A stretch of DNA of 64,000 bases from NCBI RefSeq assembly GCF_003710985.1, contig NZ_RHHT01000003.1, forward strand, positions 124,001 to 188,000, in the 5' to 3' direction. This DNA is from Brevibacillus panacihumi (GTDB lineage Bacteria > Bacillota > Bacilli > Brevibacillales > Brevibacillaceae). The notes under the pieces were generated by a model that ran no database searches, was not told the DNA's origin, and saw only the letters and a list, made by a program, of their open reading frames with translations. Below are positions 17,061-24,990 of the stretch, piece after piece (position 1 is the first letter of the stretch; each line of letters starts with the position of its first letter). The translations under genes were made by a program, and so were the position numbers.

Positions 17061-17975
17061 TTGAAGCGATTTGCGATTATGGCTTTCACTTTCTCTATGA
17101 TGCTCATCACGCTGCTCTGCTCGAGTGACCGATTGCATACTGGCAACCTCTCCATTCAGCATCGCGCTGGCACGAAGCAAGCATTTACCGTTCTTTTGCT
17201 TGATCAGCAAATAGCTGAATATTTACGGGCTGTAAAAAACGATCCGGACAAGCCCAAAAGGGAGATCTTTGAAGAGAGCGTCTTCCAGCCGGTTTGGGAG
17301 GAATGTTTTCAAGGCGGTGAGTATCTTCATTTGCTTGCCGAAGTTAGAAAAACACCCCCTGAGGAATTGGTTTTTTTGGAAAAAATCACAAATGACCAGC
17401 AAAGCCTTATCAAGGTCAAAGCTACCGTGCAAGAAGCGCTGATTCAATCTGCGCACTATCTTCCGGGTCAAGAAACCACCACCGTCTGTATCATGCCGGC
17501 CACATCTCGGAATAGCAGTGCCTTGACCATTGGCTCCGGCAAGATTTTGCTGTTCTACAATCCGTATTTATTTCGATCCGATCATGAGCTGGCAGGTACC
17601 GTAGCCCATGAATACCATCACAGCGTGTGGACTGCGAAGCATTTTGATCCCTACCAGCCGTTTACGCTGCTCGATGCATTGCTTTTCGAAGGCAAAGCCA
17701 TGCATTTTCAGGAACTTGTCTATCCGGGGTCATCTTACATCCCGAATTACGATGATCGCTATGAAGAGGCAAGGGAAGAGTTGATGAAACGTCTTGGTTC
17801 TGTAGATAGAAATCTTCGAAATGAAATGATGTTTGGAAATGATCGGATTCCCTATGCGTTTGGATACGCTGAAGGGTATAGACTGGTCAAGCAATATCTG
17901 CAAAAAAATCCTCAAGTAAAAATCGAGCAATGGACATCCATGGAGCCGGAGGAATTTTTGAAAAAGATGGATTGA
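17061..17975 (+). CDS. DUF2268-type putative zinc-dependent protease, exported
   Basis: A 304-residue protein with an N-terminal hydrophobic leader (KRFAIMAFTFSMMLITLLC, possible lipobox ITLLC at Cys20) and the metalloprotease motif HEYHH at 183-187 within GTVAHEYHHSVW, followed by EGKAMHFQE, which offers a third ligand. This matches the predicted Zn-protease family DUF2268. Start is TTG 17061 with AAGGAGGGGGA just before it. It has its own promoter and is followed by a hairpin shared with the next, convergent gene. Substrate unknown; the lipoprotein reading is tentative because the Cys context is atypical. Confidence 0.75.
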   Translation: MKRFAIMAFTFSMMLITLLCSSDRLHTGNLSIQHRAGTKQAFTVLLLDQQIAEYLRAVKNDPDKPKREIFEESVFQPVWEECFQGGEYLHLLAEVRKTPPEELVFLEKITNDQQSLIKVKATVQEALIQSAHYLPGQETTTVCIMPATSRNSSALTIGSGKILLFYNPYLFRSDHELAGTVAHEYHHSVWTAKHFDPYQPFTLLDALLFEGKAMHFQELVYPGSSYIPNYDDRYEEAREELMKRLGSVDRNLRNEMMFGNDRIPYAFGYAEGYRLVKQYLQKNPQVKIEQWTSMEPEEFLKKMD

Positions 17976-18000
17976 TAGGTGTCTACCCGATTCAAGGAAA

Positions 18001-18033
18001 AATGCCCGCAGCCGATTGCCAGCTGCGGGCATT
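18001..18033 (-). terminator. Intrinsic terminator of the ddp operon
   Basis: AATGCCCGCAGC (18001-18012) pairs perfectly with GCTGCGGGCATT (18022-18033). On the minus strand the stem is followed by TTTTTCC, so it mainly ends the ddp-regulator transcript; the plus-strand tail is weak. Confidence 0.8.
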
Positions 18034-18056
18034 CTCTATGTGTCTGATCTTCTGAA

Positions 18057-18587
18057 CTACGTCGCCCGCGCCCAAATCGCCAGCGAGACGGCATTGCCCG
18101 GGTTGATGAAGCGATGGGGGGACGTGCTGTTGAAGCCGATGCTGTCTCCCTCAAAGAGATGGTACTCGCGGTCTTCCAGCAGGACCTTCAGCTCGCCGCG
18201 CAGGATGTAGCCGCACTCTTCCCCGGAATGCGAGATTTGCTCCTGCTCCAGCGCTTCCCCAGGCTCAATTTCGATCAGCAGAAACTCGATCTTCCCTTCC
18301 TGCAAGGGGGTCAGCACATGGTATTTGGTATTGGTGTTTTTCAAATGAATGATTTTGTGCATGCCTTTGCGGATGAGCGGATCATGATCGTCCTTCAGCC
18401 GGAAGAAGTGGTTGATGGGAACATCGAGAGCGGAGCAGATTTTCCAAAAGGTTCCTACTGTCGGGTCTACAAGACCGCGTTCGATCTGAGAGAGCAGGCT
18501 CATGCTGAGGCCGGTTTTGTCAGCGAGATTTTGCAGCGTCAATTGTTTTTGTTTGCGGATCTCTCTCAGTTCTGCGCCGTTAAACAT
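18057..18587 (-). CDS. XRE-family regulator with C-terminal cupin domain
   Basis: A 176-residue regulator: an N-terminal lambda-repressor-like HTH (LTLQNLADKTGLSMSLLSQIERG, about 15-40) and a C-terminal cupin (SHSGEECGYILRGEL and FNSTSPHRFINPGN). Such proteins sense small molecules in the cupin and often control the adjacent transporter. ATG 18587 follows AAGGAGG and overlaps the stop of the upstream ATPase gene by 8 nt (ATGTTTAA), so it is the last gene of the ddp operon and is made together with the transporter. Likely target: the palindrome in the ddpX promoter region. Repressor or activator cannot be told. Confidence 0.88.
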   Translation of the reverse strand: MFNGAELREIRKQKQLTLQNLADKTGLSMSLLSQIERGLVDPTVGTFWKICSALDVPINHFFRLKDDHDPLIRKGMHKIIHLKNTNTKYHVLTPLQEGKIEFLLIEIEPGEALEQEQISHSGEECGYILRGELKVLLEDREYHLFEGDSIGFNSTSPHRFINPGNAVSLAIWARAT

Positions 18588-19374
18588 GAATATCCTCCTT
18601 TTTTTCATGGAGCTGCGGCAGGGAGGACAACAAGGTTTTCGTGTAGCTGTCCACAGGATTGACGAAAATATCGTTTACGTGGCCGATTTCCACGATGCGG
18701 CCTTTTTGCATCACAGCCATGCGATCGCACATGTAGCGGATGACAGCCATGTTGTGGGAGATGAACAGATAGGTCAGATTTCGCTCGCGTTTTAGCTCCT
18801 GCAAGAGATTCAGCACATTCGCCTGCACGGAGACATCCAGCGCGGAGGTAGGCTCATCCAGCACGACGAAGCTGGGGTCGGTGATCAGGGCGCGGGCGAT
18901 GGCGATCCGTTGGCGCTGTCCGCCGCTGAACTCATGCGGATAGCGGTTCAGATGATCCGGCTTCAAGCCGACGCGGGTGATCAGGGCTAGAAGGCGTTCT
19001 TTGCTGCCCTTTTCTTTTCGCTCAGCCGCAGGCAAAGCGAGCAGCGGCTCTGTAATGATGGCCTGTACGCGCATGCGCGGGTCCAGAGACGACTGCGGGT
19101 CTTGAAAGACGATCTGCATCTCGCCCGGCTTCAAGCGGTTAAATCGGTTGCCATTCCACAGTGAATTCCCTTCATAGGTGATCGTTCCGGACGTCGGTGG
19201 CTCCAACCCGGTGACCATTTTCCCCAGGGTGCTTTTCCCGGAGCCTGACTCTCCGATCAAGCCGAATGTCTCCCCTCGGGTGATGGCAAAATCGACCCCG
19301 GACACAGCCTGGAAGCGGTGATTGCCTTTCGTGTATTCCTTGGATACGCCGTTTACGGCAAGCAACGGGTTCAT
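18580..19374 (-). CDS. ddpF: Dipeptide ABC transporter ATPase, DdpF/DppF type
   Basis: Second ATPase of the peptide importer, 264 residues. Walker A GESGSGKS at 41-48, Q-loop VFQDPQSSLDPR, signature FSGGQRQR, Walker B VVLDEPTSALD and H-loop ISHN are all intact. It ends after the core and a shortened tail, without the long oligo_HPY extension usual in DppF. It directly follows ddpD (start adjacent to the ddpD stop) and overlaps the regulator gene by 8 nt. Confidence 0.9.
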   Translation of the reverse strand: MNPLLAVNGVSKEYTKGNHRFQAVSGVDFAITRGETFGLIGESGSGKSTLGKMVTGLEPPTSGTITYEGNSLWNGNRFNRLKPGEMQIVFQDPQSSLDPRMRVQAIITEPLLALPAAERKEKGSKERLLALITRVGLKPDHLNRYPHEFSGGQRQRIAIARALITDPSFVVLDEPTSALDVSVQANVLNLLQELKRERNLTYLFISHNMAVIRYMCDRMAVMQKGRIVEIGHVNDIFVNPVDSYTKTLLSSLPQLHEKKEDIHV

Positions 19375-20343
19375 TTATTGGTTCCTCCCCCAGCACGATA
19401 CTTGATGGGTCAGCGAGCCAGAGACGGCAGGTTCCAGGACGGGATGGTCCTCCCGGCAGATGGGCAGTGAACAAGAACAACGGGGTGCAAATACACATCC
19501 ATCAGGGCGGTTGCGCAGGTCGGGAGACTCTCCCGGGATCGCCAAGAGGGGCTGGCCTTGCTCCGCCAGATCGGGCAGGGCGCCAATCAAGGCTTTGGTA
19601 TAAGGATGGCAAGGCGAGTGCAAGACCTCTTGCGTCGTTCCTGTCTCGACAACCTCGCCTGCGTACATCACGACGACGCGCTGACAGACCTGTGCCACGA
19701 CCCCCAGGTCATGGGTGATCAGCATAATGGAGGTGCCGCGCTTTTGCGCCAGTTCTTGCATGAGCTTCAGCACCTCATGCTGAATCGTTACGTCGAGTGC
19801 AGTGGTCGGCTCGTCCGCGATCAAGAGGTCGGGCGGGGCAGACATCGCCAGGGCGATCACGACGCGCTGACGCATTCCGCCGCTCAGCTCGAACGGGTAT
19901 TTGCGCGCCACCAGCTCCGGATCGTTGATCTGCACCTCGGCCAGGCTCGCGACCGCCTGCCGATATGCTTCCTTATACGATATGCTGCGATGCCGATGAA
20001 TCACCTCCGCGAGCTGATCGCCGATGCGCATGGTAGGATGCAGCGCAGTCATCGGCTCTTGGAACACCATGCCGATCTCCTTGCCGCGCAGGCTTTGCCA
20101 ATCCTTTTTCGAAAGCGATAGCAGGTTCTTTCCTTTATAAGAGATCGAACCTGTGGAGATGTGGGCGTTCTTTTCCAAAAGGCCCAGGATGCTCAGCGCT
20201 GTTACCGATTTTCCCGAGCCGGATTCACCGACAATGCCGACGATTTCGCCCTCGTCGATGGAGAAGGATACAGCTTGCAGCGCTTTGACCCTGTCCTGCA
20301 TGGATTCAAACTCCACCGAGAGATTATGGATTTCCAGCAGCAT
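19375..20343 (-). CDS. ddpD: Dipeptide ABC transporter ATPase, DdpD/DppD type
   Basis: First ATPase of the importer, 322 residues, on the cytoplasmic face. Walker A GESGSGKS at 39-46, Q-loop VFQEPMTALHP, signature LSGGMRQR, Walker B LLIADEPTTALD, H-loop ITHD, then the C-terminal oligopeptide-transporter extension with a Cys cluster (CVFAPRCSCSLPIC) that may bind an Fe-S centre as in other Dpp/Opp ATPases. ATG 20343 is favoured by AGGGGTG upstream; GTG/ATG codons 9 and 6 nt earlier lie within that site. Confidence 0.9.
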   Translation of the reverse strand: MLLEIHNLSVEFESMQDRVKALQAVSFSIDEGEIVGIVGESGSGKSVTALSILGLLEKNAHISTGSISYKGKNLLSLSKKDWQSLRGKEIGMVFQEPMTALHPTMRIGDQLAEVIHRHRSISYKEAYRQAVASLAEVQINDPELVARKYPFELSGGMRQRVVIALAMSAPPDLLIADEPTTALDVTIQHEVLKLMQELAQKRGTSIMLITHDLGVVAQVCQRVVVMYAGEVVETGTTQEVLHSPCHPYTKALIGALPDLAEQGQPLLAIPGESPDLRNRPDGCVFAPRCSCSLPICREDHPVLEPAVSGSLTHQVSCWGRNQ

Positions 20344-20354
20344 GTACATCACCC

Positions 20355-21245
20355 CTAAGAACGGTTTGCTTTCGGATCGAGGATATCCCGGATGCCGTCA
20401 CCGATTAGATTAAAGCCGCAAGAAGCCAGGAAAAGGGCAAGCCCCGGAAAAGTCGGGTACCACCAATAATCCAACAGGTATTTCCAGCCGATGCTGATCA
20501 TCGCACCCCACTCAGGTGTAGGCGGCTGTGCGCCCAGGCCGAGAAAGCCCAAGGTAGCTACGAGCAGAATCGCGTCCCCGATATCGAGCGTCACCTGGAT
20601 GATGACGGGAGACAGGGCGTTCGGGATGATATGACGGACGATGATGCGCCAGGAAGGAATGCCGAAGGTAACGGCTGCCTTGACAAAAAGCTTTTCCCGC
20701 AGTGCCAGAGTCTCCGCGCGTGCCAACCGGACATAGACCGGAATCTTGATGATGGCGATGGCGAGCATCGCATTTTGCAGATTGGGACCAAGCGTTGCCG
20801 CGATGGCCATCGCCAGGACGAGAGCAGGAAAAGCGAGAATGATGTCCATGAGCCGCATGATGAGCTGATCAATCCTGCCGCCGAAATAGCCGGAGACGGC
20901 TCCGATGATGGTGCCGATCACGCCAGCGCCGACGACGACCGCGACCCCGACGCCGAGAGAAAGACGAGCGCCGTACAGAATGCGTGTGAAAATATCCCGG
21001 CCGACCTCATCTGTGCCGAACCAATGATCGGCGCTCGGCTGCGCAAAGCGCTCGGGAATATTGATTTTTGTCGGCTCATACGGACTGATCAGCGGCGCGA
21101 AAATCGACAGCAGCAGGATCAGCAGGAGCAAAAACAGGCCCAAAAGAGTGAGCGGATTGCGGCGGATCTTGTACCAAAAGGGGTTGACCGTCTTGGCTGA
21201 TCTTGCTGCTGGAAGCGATTCGGTTTTCAACGTTGTACCAGACAC
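20355..21245 (-). CDS. ddpC: Dipeptide ABC transporter permease, DdpC/DppC type
   Basis: Inner permease subunit of about 296 residues. A cytoplasmic N-terminal stretch leads to span 1 (TLLGLFLLLLILLLSIFAPLISPYEP), the DppC-type FGTDEVGRDIF segment, and about five further spans with the EAA loop RAETLALREKLFVKAAVTFG. I choose GTG 21245, 8 nt after GGGGGG; an ATG frame at 21281 would overlap ddpB. It pairs with DdpB to form the channel. Confidence 0.9.
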   Translation of the reverse strand: MSGTTLKTESLPAARSAKTVNPFWYKIRRNPLTLLGLFLLLLILLLSIFAPLISPYEPTKINIPERFAQPSADHWFGTDEVGRDIFTRILYGARLSLGVGVAVVVGAGVIGTIIGAVSGYFGGRIDQLIMRLMDIILAFPALVLAMAIAATLGPNLQNAMLAIAIIKIPVYVRLARAETLALREKLFVKAAVTFGIPSWRIIVRHIIPNALSPVIIQVTLDIGDAILLVATLGFLGLGAQPPTPEWGAMISIGWKYLLDYWWYPTFPGLALFLASCGFNLIGDGIRDILDPKANRS

Positions 21246-21258
21246 CAGCTTTTCCCCC

Positions 21259-22263
21259 CTATTCCTTGATTTGCGGATCAAGCGCGTAGTAAGTCAGGTC
21301 GACCAGAAGATTGATGATGACGTAGCCAAGCGAGATCACAAAGGTAAAGCCCATGATCGCCGGGAAATCGAGGAAGGCGATCGATTCGACGACGTATTTG
21401 CCCATGCCCGGCCAGCCGAAGATCGTCTCGGTCACGACCGCCCCGCCGAGCAGCGAGCCGAAGCTGAGTCCCACTACCGTAATCGTCGGGATCAAGGCAT
21501 TGCGCAAAGCGTAGCGGAACAGCAGGACCGGACCGTGGATGCCGTTGGCAAGCGCTGTGCGGATGTAGTCCTGACCGAGCACCTCCAGCATGCTGGCACG
21601 CACCTGGCGGGTGACAGTAGCCAACTGGGCGAAAGCGAGCGTGCAAGCGGGCAGGATGAGATGCCAGAGACTGTTGGAAAAGGCTGCCCAGTTCCCGGTC
21701 AGCAGACTGTCCACCAGGAAGAGTCCGGTGATTGTCGGCGGAGGAGTGACCATCAGGTCGATCCGTCCGCTGGAGGGCAGAAGATTAAACACTTTGTAAA
21801 ATAGCAGGATGCCGACCAGGCCGCTCCAGAAGACCGGAGTCGAGATGCCTGCAATGGAAAAGAAGCGTCCCGCATGGTCCCAGCCGGTATCTTTTTTGAC
21901 GGCTGAAAGAATGCCGATGGGAATGCCGATGACAATCGCGATGACAAACGCAGTCAGGGCAAGCTCAATCGTGGCGGGGAAAAAGGTAATCAGATCATTG
22001 ATGACAGGTTGCTGCGTACGGATCGAGTCGCCAAAATCACCTGCAAGAAGCCCCTTCATATAGGTAAAATATTGGACCCAGACTGGTTGGTCTAGGCCCA
22101 ATTGACGACGAACTTCCTGCAGTGTTTCCTCACTGGCGCGCTGCCCGACCATCATTCGTGCCGGGTCGCCCGGAATGACGTGGGAGAGAAAAAAGGTGAT
22201 CAGCGTCACTCCGAACAAGACCAGCACGAGCATGGCAAGGCGTTTGGTGATGATTTGTCTCAC
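21259..22263 (-). CDS. ddpB: Dipeptide ABC transporter permease, DdpB/DppB type
   Basis: Outer permease subunit, 334 residues, six spans. It shows the DppB hallmarks FFLSHVIPGDPARMMVG, GDFGDSIRTQQPV and an EAA loop in ASMLEVLGQDYIRTALANG, then PVFWSGL and a C-terminal LVDLTYYALDPQIK. Start is GTG 22263 preceded by AAGGAG; it lies 24 nt after the binding-protein gene and runs straight into ddpC. Confidence 0.9.
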   Translation of the reverse strand: MRQIITKRLAMLVLVLFGVTLITFFLSHVIPGDPARMMVGQRASEETLQEVRRQLGLDQPVWVQYFTYMKGLLAGDFGDSIRTQQPVINDLITFFPATIELALTAFVIAIVIGIPIGILSAVKKDTGWDHAGRFFSIAGISTPVFWSGLVGILLFYKVFNLLPSSGRIDLMVTPPPTITGLFLVDSLLTGNWAAFSNSLWHLILPACTLAFAQLATVTRQVRASMLEVLGQDYIRTALANGIHGPVLLFRYALRNALIPTITVVGLSFGSLLGGAVVTETIFGWPGMGKYVVESIAFLDFPAIMGFTFVISLGYVIINLLVDLTYYALDPQIKE

Positions 22264-22287
22264 GAGGAAAACACTCCTTCAAACGGC

Positions 22288-23922
22288 TTATTTGGACATG
22301 TCGGCGAGGTTGTAGATCCCCTCCAGCATCGGGTTGAACACAAAGCCTTTGACCTGCTTGCTGATCGGGAGCTGGAAATCCATCTGATAGAGATAGAGGT
22401 ACGGCGCTTCGTCGATGACGATGTTTTGCGCTTCCTTGTAGAGCTTTTCACGCTCTGCCTTGTCGTTGATCTGGGCTGCCTTGCGCACCAGCTCGTCCAC
22501 CTTGTCATTTTTGTAGAACGCGCGGTTGCCAGCGAGGCCGAAGTTGTTGGAATCAAACCAGTAGTTCATGAACATGTACGGATCCCCGAAGTCCGGGCTC
22601 CAGACGCCAAGTGCCAGGTCAAATTCGCCTTTGTCCATCATTTCGCGAGAGGTGGCGTAGGCGATTTTTTTCAGATTGAGCGTTACACCCACATCTGCGA
22701 AAAAGGATTGCAGAGCCAGTGCTTCGGTCTCCCACCATGCCTTGTTGTCCGAGTACAGAAGATCGAGCTTCAGGTTGCTGACCCCAGCTTCAGCCAGCAG
22801 GGCTTTTGCTTTTTCCACATCACGCTTGTATTGGTGTGCGGACTCGTCATGACCCCACAGACCTTTGGGAATCGGACCGCGCATTTGGGTCGCGAAGCCT
22901 TCCTGGACAGAGGAGGTCAGGGCATCGTAGTCGACGGCGTAGCTCAAAGCCTGCCGAACCTTTGGATTTTGCAGAGCCGGATTGCCTTTGGTGGAGTTCA
23001 CGTAGACGTAGTCCACAGCAAGGCTTGGCTCTTGCAGAACTTCGACGTTCGGGAAGGCCATGACGGCTTTCAACTGTTCTTTTGGAATTCCTTCGGCGAT
23101 GTCGATCTCGCCTTGTTCGAGCTGCAGTCGTTGGGATGTAGCGTCAGGCACAATCTTGAAGAAGACGTTCTGGATTGCGGGTTTGACTGAGGAGTGAGGA
23201 TTCAACGTCAGCTTGATGTATTCGCCTTTGCGCCATTCGCTGAGTTGGTAGGGGCCGCTGCCCATGGTGTTGTTTGCGAGGTAGTTTTGGCCGAGGTCGC
23301 CGTCTTTTTCTTCCTTCATGACATTTGGATTGACGATTCCGCCGTAGTTGGCTGCCAGAGTAGAGAGGAATGGCGGGAAGTTCTGGTTGAGAACAAAAGT
23401 CACGCTGGTCGGCGAATCTACTTTTACTTCCTTGATGACATTGTAGACATCGGCAGGGCCTTTCTGGATTTTCAGGGTGCGGTCGAAAGTAAATTTGACC
23501 GCTTCCGCCGTGACGGGAGTTCCGTCTGCGAACTTGTTTCCTTCTGCCAGGGTGAAGGTCCAGGTAAGTCCGTCGTCGCTCACCTTCCACTCCTTGGCGA
23601 GACCTGGTTTTACTTCTGTCGTGGCACCGTCGTACTCCACGAGGCGCTGGTAGGCAGGATAGGTGATCTTCCATGCGCCATTGTCAAACGTGACGGCTGG
23701 ATCCAAGGTGCCTTGGTCGGCATTGATAGCGACGAACAGTGTGTCGGTGGGCGTTGCTGACTGGGCTTGCTGTGCTGAGGCGTTCTGTGCTGGGGTATTC
23801 TCGGGTGGTTTTGTTTCTCCCTGTGACTGATTTGCGGGCGTGCTGCTGCATGCGGCTGCCAGTAAGGACAGGCTGAGCAGAAGACTGGTGAAGAGATGAG
23901 ACCTAGACCATCTGCGCTTCAA
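22288..23922 (-). CDS. ddpA: Peptide ABC transporter substrate-binding lipoprotein (family 5)
   Basis: Extracellular binding protein of 544 residues anchored by a lipoprotein signal peptide (lipobox LAAAC, Cys at about 25) followed by a Ser/Gln/Pro/Ala-rich linker. The SBP family 5 signature AKEWKVSDDGLTWTFTLAEG and FADGTPVTAEAVKF are present, and the fold covers the whole length. The start is TTG 23922 with GGGGGT 8 nt upstream. Next to a VanX-type dipeptidase, the natural ligand is probably D-Ala-D-Ala or a related wall peptide; that is inference. Confidence 0.9.
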   Translation of the reverse strand: MKRRWSRSHLFTSLLLSLSLLAAACSSTPANQSQGETKPPENTPAQNASAQQAQSATPTDTLFVAINADQGTLDPAVTFDNGAWKITYPAYQRLVEYDGATTEVKPGLAKEWKVSDDGLTWTFTLAEGNKFADGTPVTAEAVKFTFDRTLKIQKGPADVYNVIKEVKVDSPTSVTFVLNQNFPPFLSTLAANYGGIVNPNVMKEEKDGDLGQNYLANNTMGSGPYQLSEWRKGEYIKLTLNPHSSVKPAIQNVFFKIVPDATSQRLQLEQGEIDIAEGIPKEQLKAVMAFPNVEVLQEPSLAVDYVYVNSTKGNPALQNPKVRQALSYAVDYDALTSSVQEGFATQMRGPIPKGLWGHDESAHQYKRDVEKAKALLAEAGVSNLKLDLLYSDNKAWWETEALALQSFFADVGVTLNLKKIAYATSREMMDKGEFDLALGVWSPDFGDPYMFMNYWFDSNNFGLAGNRAFYKNDKVDELVRKAAQINDKAEREKLYKEAQNIVIDEAPYLYLYQMDFQLPISKQVKGFVFNPMLEGIYNLADMSK

Positions 23923-24004
23923 TCAAATCGACCCCCAAGTGGTAAATATATTTAATTAATTTTTAATATATTGCAAATATTATGTGTATTCAACTCTTTT
24001 TTGC

Positions 24005-24697
24005 TTACATCGACAAAATTCCTCCGTATCGAGGCTCCTCACCGGTACGCACAGCCCAGCTTCTGGTGCCGTACTCGTAATGCCACCACTCTTTCGGATA
24101 GTTGACGAAACCAGCCTCGATCATGAGGTGGTAGAGGAGGCGGCGGTTGTCGCGGATCAAAAGGTCGCGTTCGCTAGGTTCAGAGATTTCCTCGTAATGA
24201 CGGGTCGTCGCCAGATCGCTGAAGTCGTCGAAGGCCGTCCCCATTTCCAGCCAGCCGCCTGGTCCTGCGATGGTCAGGTCGATCGCGCCGCCGGAGAGAT
24301 GAGGCGAGGGCTTTTGGATATCTGTGGTGGGCAAGGCGACGAATTTGCCGAGTTCGGCTTTCAGCTCGTCTCCGTCCTGCCATCCTTGCCGCAGCAGGGA
24401 TTGGCGGAATTCTTCATAGAGAGAGGCTTGTACCTGTGTAGAGCGCCAGCCGTCCAACGCGACGAAGGAATAGTCCGTCGGCAGCTTTTCGGCGGCTGCA
24501 GCCAATCGCTCGGCCGCGCCTTCTCGCAGGTAGATTTCAGGCTGCGTGCCGTCATAGCCCTGGTGGTAATAGGCGGAGTAGACGGTGATTTTGGGCGAAA
24601 GCGTCGAGAGTGGAACCAAGGACTCGCCGCAATCATGCCATACAGACAGGTTCGCGGTCGACACTTCCGGAATCACAGGGATGGGAGGGTACAACAA
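24005..24697 (-). CDS. ddpX: D-alanyl-D-alanine dipeptidase (VanX/DdpX family, peptidase M15D)
   Basis: Zinc dipeptidase of about 230 residues that splits D-Ala-D-Ala. The SxHxxGxAxD motif appears as SPHLSGGAID with His133 and Asp140, and EWWHYEYG supplies the catalytic Glu203 and zinc ligand His206; DGWRS around residue 85 carries the conserved arginine. No signal peptide, so it works on imported dipeptide in the cytoplasm. Start is probably TTG 24697, 5 nt after GAGGTGA; a GTG at 24706 lies inside that site. First gene of the ddp operon and 82 nt before the binding protein. With no vanH/vanA nearby, nutrient or wall-recycling use is more likely than vancomycin resistance. Confidence 0.92.
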   Translation of the reverse strand: MLYPPIPVIPEVSTANLSVWHDCGESLVPLSTLSPKITVYSAYYHQGYDGTQPEIYLREGAAERLAAAAEKLPTDYSFVALDGWRSTQVQASLYEEFRQSLLRQGWQDGDELKAELGKFVALPTTDIQKPSPHLSGGAIDLTIAGPGGWLEMGTAFDDFSDLATTRHYEEISEPSERDLLIRDNRRLLYHLMIEAGFVNYPKEWWHYEYGTRSWAVRTGEEPRYGGILSM

Positions 24698-24747
24698 GTC
24701 TCTCACCTCGTATACATGTTTTGGAAATATGGTAACGGATATTTGAA

Positions 24748-24763
24748 TTATAGTAAACTACAA
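24748..24763 (-). promoter_or_regulatory. Palindrome at the ddpX promoter, candidate regulator site
   Basis: Minus strand TTGTAGTTTACTATAA has 7-bp arms with one mismatch and contains a TATAAT box (overlapping ACTATAATTC). It lies about 50 bp before the ddpX start. It is a candidate operator for the XRE-cupin regulator at the end of the operon; no clear -35 box is visible. Confidence 0.35.
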
Positions 24764-24926
24764 TTTTTTTTCATATGTTGTATACCGTTGCATGTTCACA
24801 GTTGTAAAAATCCTTTACACTCATAGGGTCAGGCAGAGGCAGGCCAGAAGAATGCCACGATGTGAAATACGAAAGGGGGGAGCAAAACAGGTTCAAAAAT
24901 CGAAAAAATAATGTGATTATTTCGAA

Positions 24927-24954
24927 TTAAACAACGAACATTCATTGCTATGAT
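24927..24954 (+). promoter_or_regulatory. Candidate promoter of the plus-strand D-peptide system
   Basis: TTAAAC (24927-24932), 16-bp spacer, TATGAT (24949-24954) with an extended TGC just before the -10 box; 36 bp before the first start codon. The -35 match is poor. Confidence 0.4.
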
Positions 24955-24990
24955 GTGATGTACCAGCATCATAGGCGAAAAGAGGAGGAC

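Noticed and set aside
24005-24697. Vancomycin-resistance vanX gene
   Set aside because: No vanH, vanA, vanR or vanS homologue is nearby; the gene is the head of a peptide-importer operon, so a catabolic DdpX role is more likely.
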